A stretch of DNA of 64,000 nt, taken from the NCBI GenBank assembly GCA_964391765.1, contig CAYMNG010000001.1, positions 15,265 to 79,264 on the forward strand, in the 5' to 3' direction. Every line of letters begins with the position of its first letter. Within the stretch, counting starts at the first letter, position 1. The notes beneath the pieces were generated by a model. That model was not told the origin of the DNA. It saw only the letters and a list, made by a program, of their open reading frames with translations, and made no database searches. The position numbers and the translations under genes were made by a program. Shown in pieces: positions 63,828 through 64,000 of this stretch. The stretch comes from UBA10649 sp964391765 (GTDB lineage Bacteria > Actinomycetota > Actinomycetes > S36-B12).

Positions 63828-64000
63828 TTATCGGACGCCGACGCCGGCGAGATCGCCCAGATCGCGCTCCTGGGCGATCTGCAGCGCGATGTCGATGATC
63901 ATGTCCTCCTGGCCGCCGACGTACCCGGCTTCGCCGCCCCGCTGGAGGATCTCGTGCGCCGGCACCCCGTAGCGGGCCGCCGCACGCTCGGCGTGCAGCA
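63828..64000 (-). CDS. 4-hydroxy-2-oxovalerate aldolase, C-terminal part (runs off the window)
   Basis: The last 57 codons, ending at TAA 63828, read HAERAAARYGVPAHEILQRG and GGQEDMIIDIALQIAQE, matching the communication-domain end of MhpE/BphI-type aldolases, which split 4-hydroxy-2-oxovalerate into pyruvate and acetaldehyde. It lies 29 bases upstream of the aldehyde dehydrogenase in the same direction. Confidence 0.82.
   Translation of the reverse strand, partial: LHAERAAARYGVPAHEILQRGGEAGYVGGQEDMIIDIALQIAQERDLGDLAGVGVR

Overview
The window is very GC-rich (roughly 70-75% by eye), with many GTG starts, ATGA/GTGA start-stop overlaps and TANNNT-type -10 boxes placed 6-8 bases before start codons (leaderless mRNAs). 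These traits, together with a KdpFABC/KdpDE set, a Tad pilus locus with a VWA-TadB fusion, a WS/DGAT acyltransferase, PhoX and oligoribonuclease, point to an actinomycete. No species can be named. Ten Ns (10538-10547) show it is a draft scaffold.

Layout. 1-4.1 kb: minus-strand operon of a secreted NlpC/P60 peptidase and three uncharacterised proteins. 4.4-9.2 kb: GAF-LuxR regulator, WS/DGAT acyltransferase, HerA-like ATPase. 9.2-13.1 kb: minus-strand operon of a small membrane protein, a SAM methyltransferase and a membrane sulfatase; the sulfatase is split by an alien mmsA fragment plus the N gap. 13.3-22 kb: lipoprotein, TesB thioesterase, prepilin peptidase and a complete Tad pilus set. 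22-25.4 kb: GGDEF protein, Usp plus CBS pair behind a DosR-like box, orn, tRNA-His. 25.4-34.9 kb: Phd-RelE pair, HEPN remnant, ArsR plus SRPBCC pair, SulP, PAP2, DAG kinase, TetR, and a DUF1269-SHOCT-DUF2252 operon. 35-43.5 kb: DUF1345-like protein and kdpFABCDE.

43.58-50.09 kb is the most interesting region: a compact type II-C CRISPR-Cas locus. It has tracrRNA with its own promoter and terminator, then cas9 (about 1,098 aa), cas1 and cas2 in overlapping order, then 25 identical 36-bp repeats with 24 spacers of 28-29 bp. The anti-repeat shows that crRNA comes from the minus strand, against the cas genes. No -10 box is visible in the presumed leader, whereas every repeat carries TAGACT two bases before the next spacer, so each repeat may be its own promoter. 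Both array ends are capped by hairpins that use repeat bases as part of their stems, and the crRNA:tracrRNA duplex has a one-sided 6-nt bulge. I judge this the best candidate for an undescribed variant.

50.6-64 kb: secreted proteins, a sensor kinase with a single-domain response regulator, a GH39-like lipoprotein, tRNA-Lys followed by an AbiEii-like remnant, VOC, LtrA, PhoX, a GroES-like protein, DUF3618, peroxiredoxin, a phytanoyl-CoA dioxygenase-like protein, and the start of a catechol meta-cleavage cluster (aldehyde dehydrogenase and 4-hydroxy-2-oxovalerate aldolase) running off the right edge. Three related imperfect palindromes (6.7, 50.2 and 57.0 kb) suggest a small intergenic repeat family.
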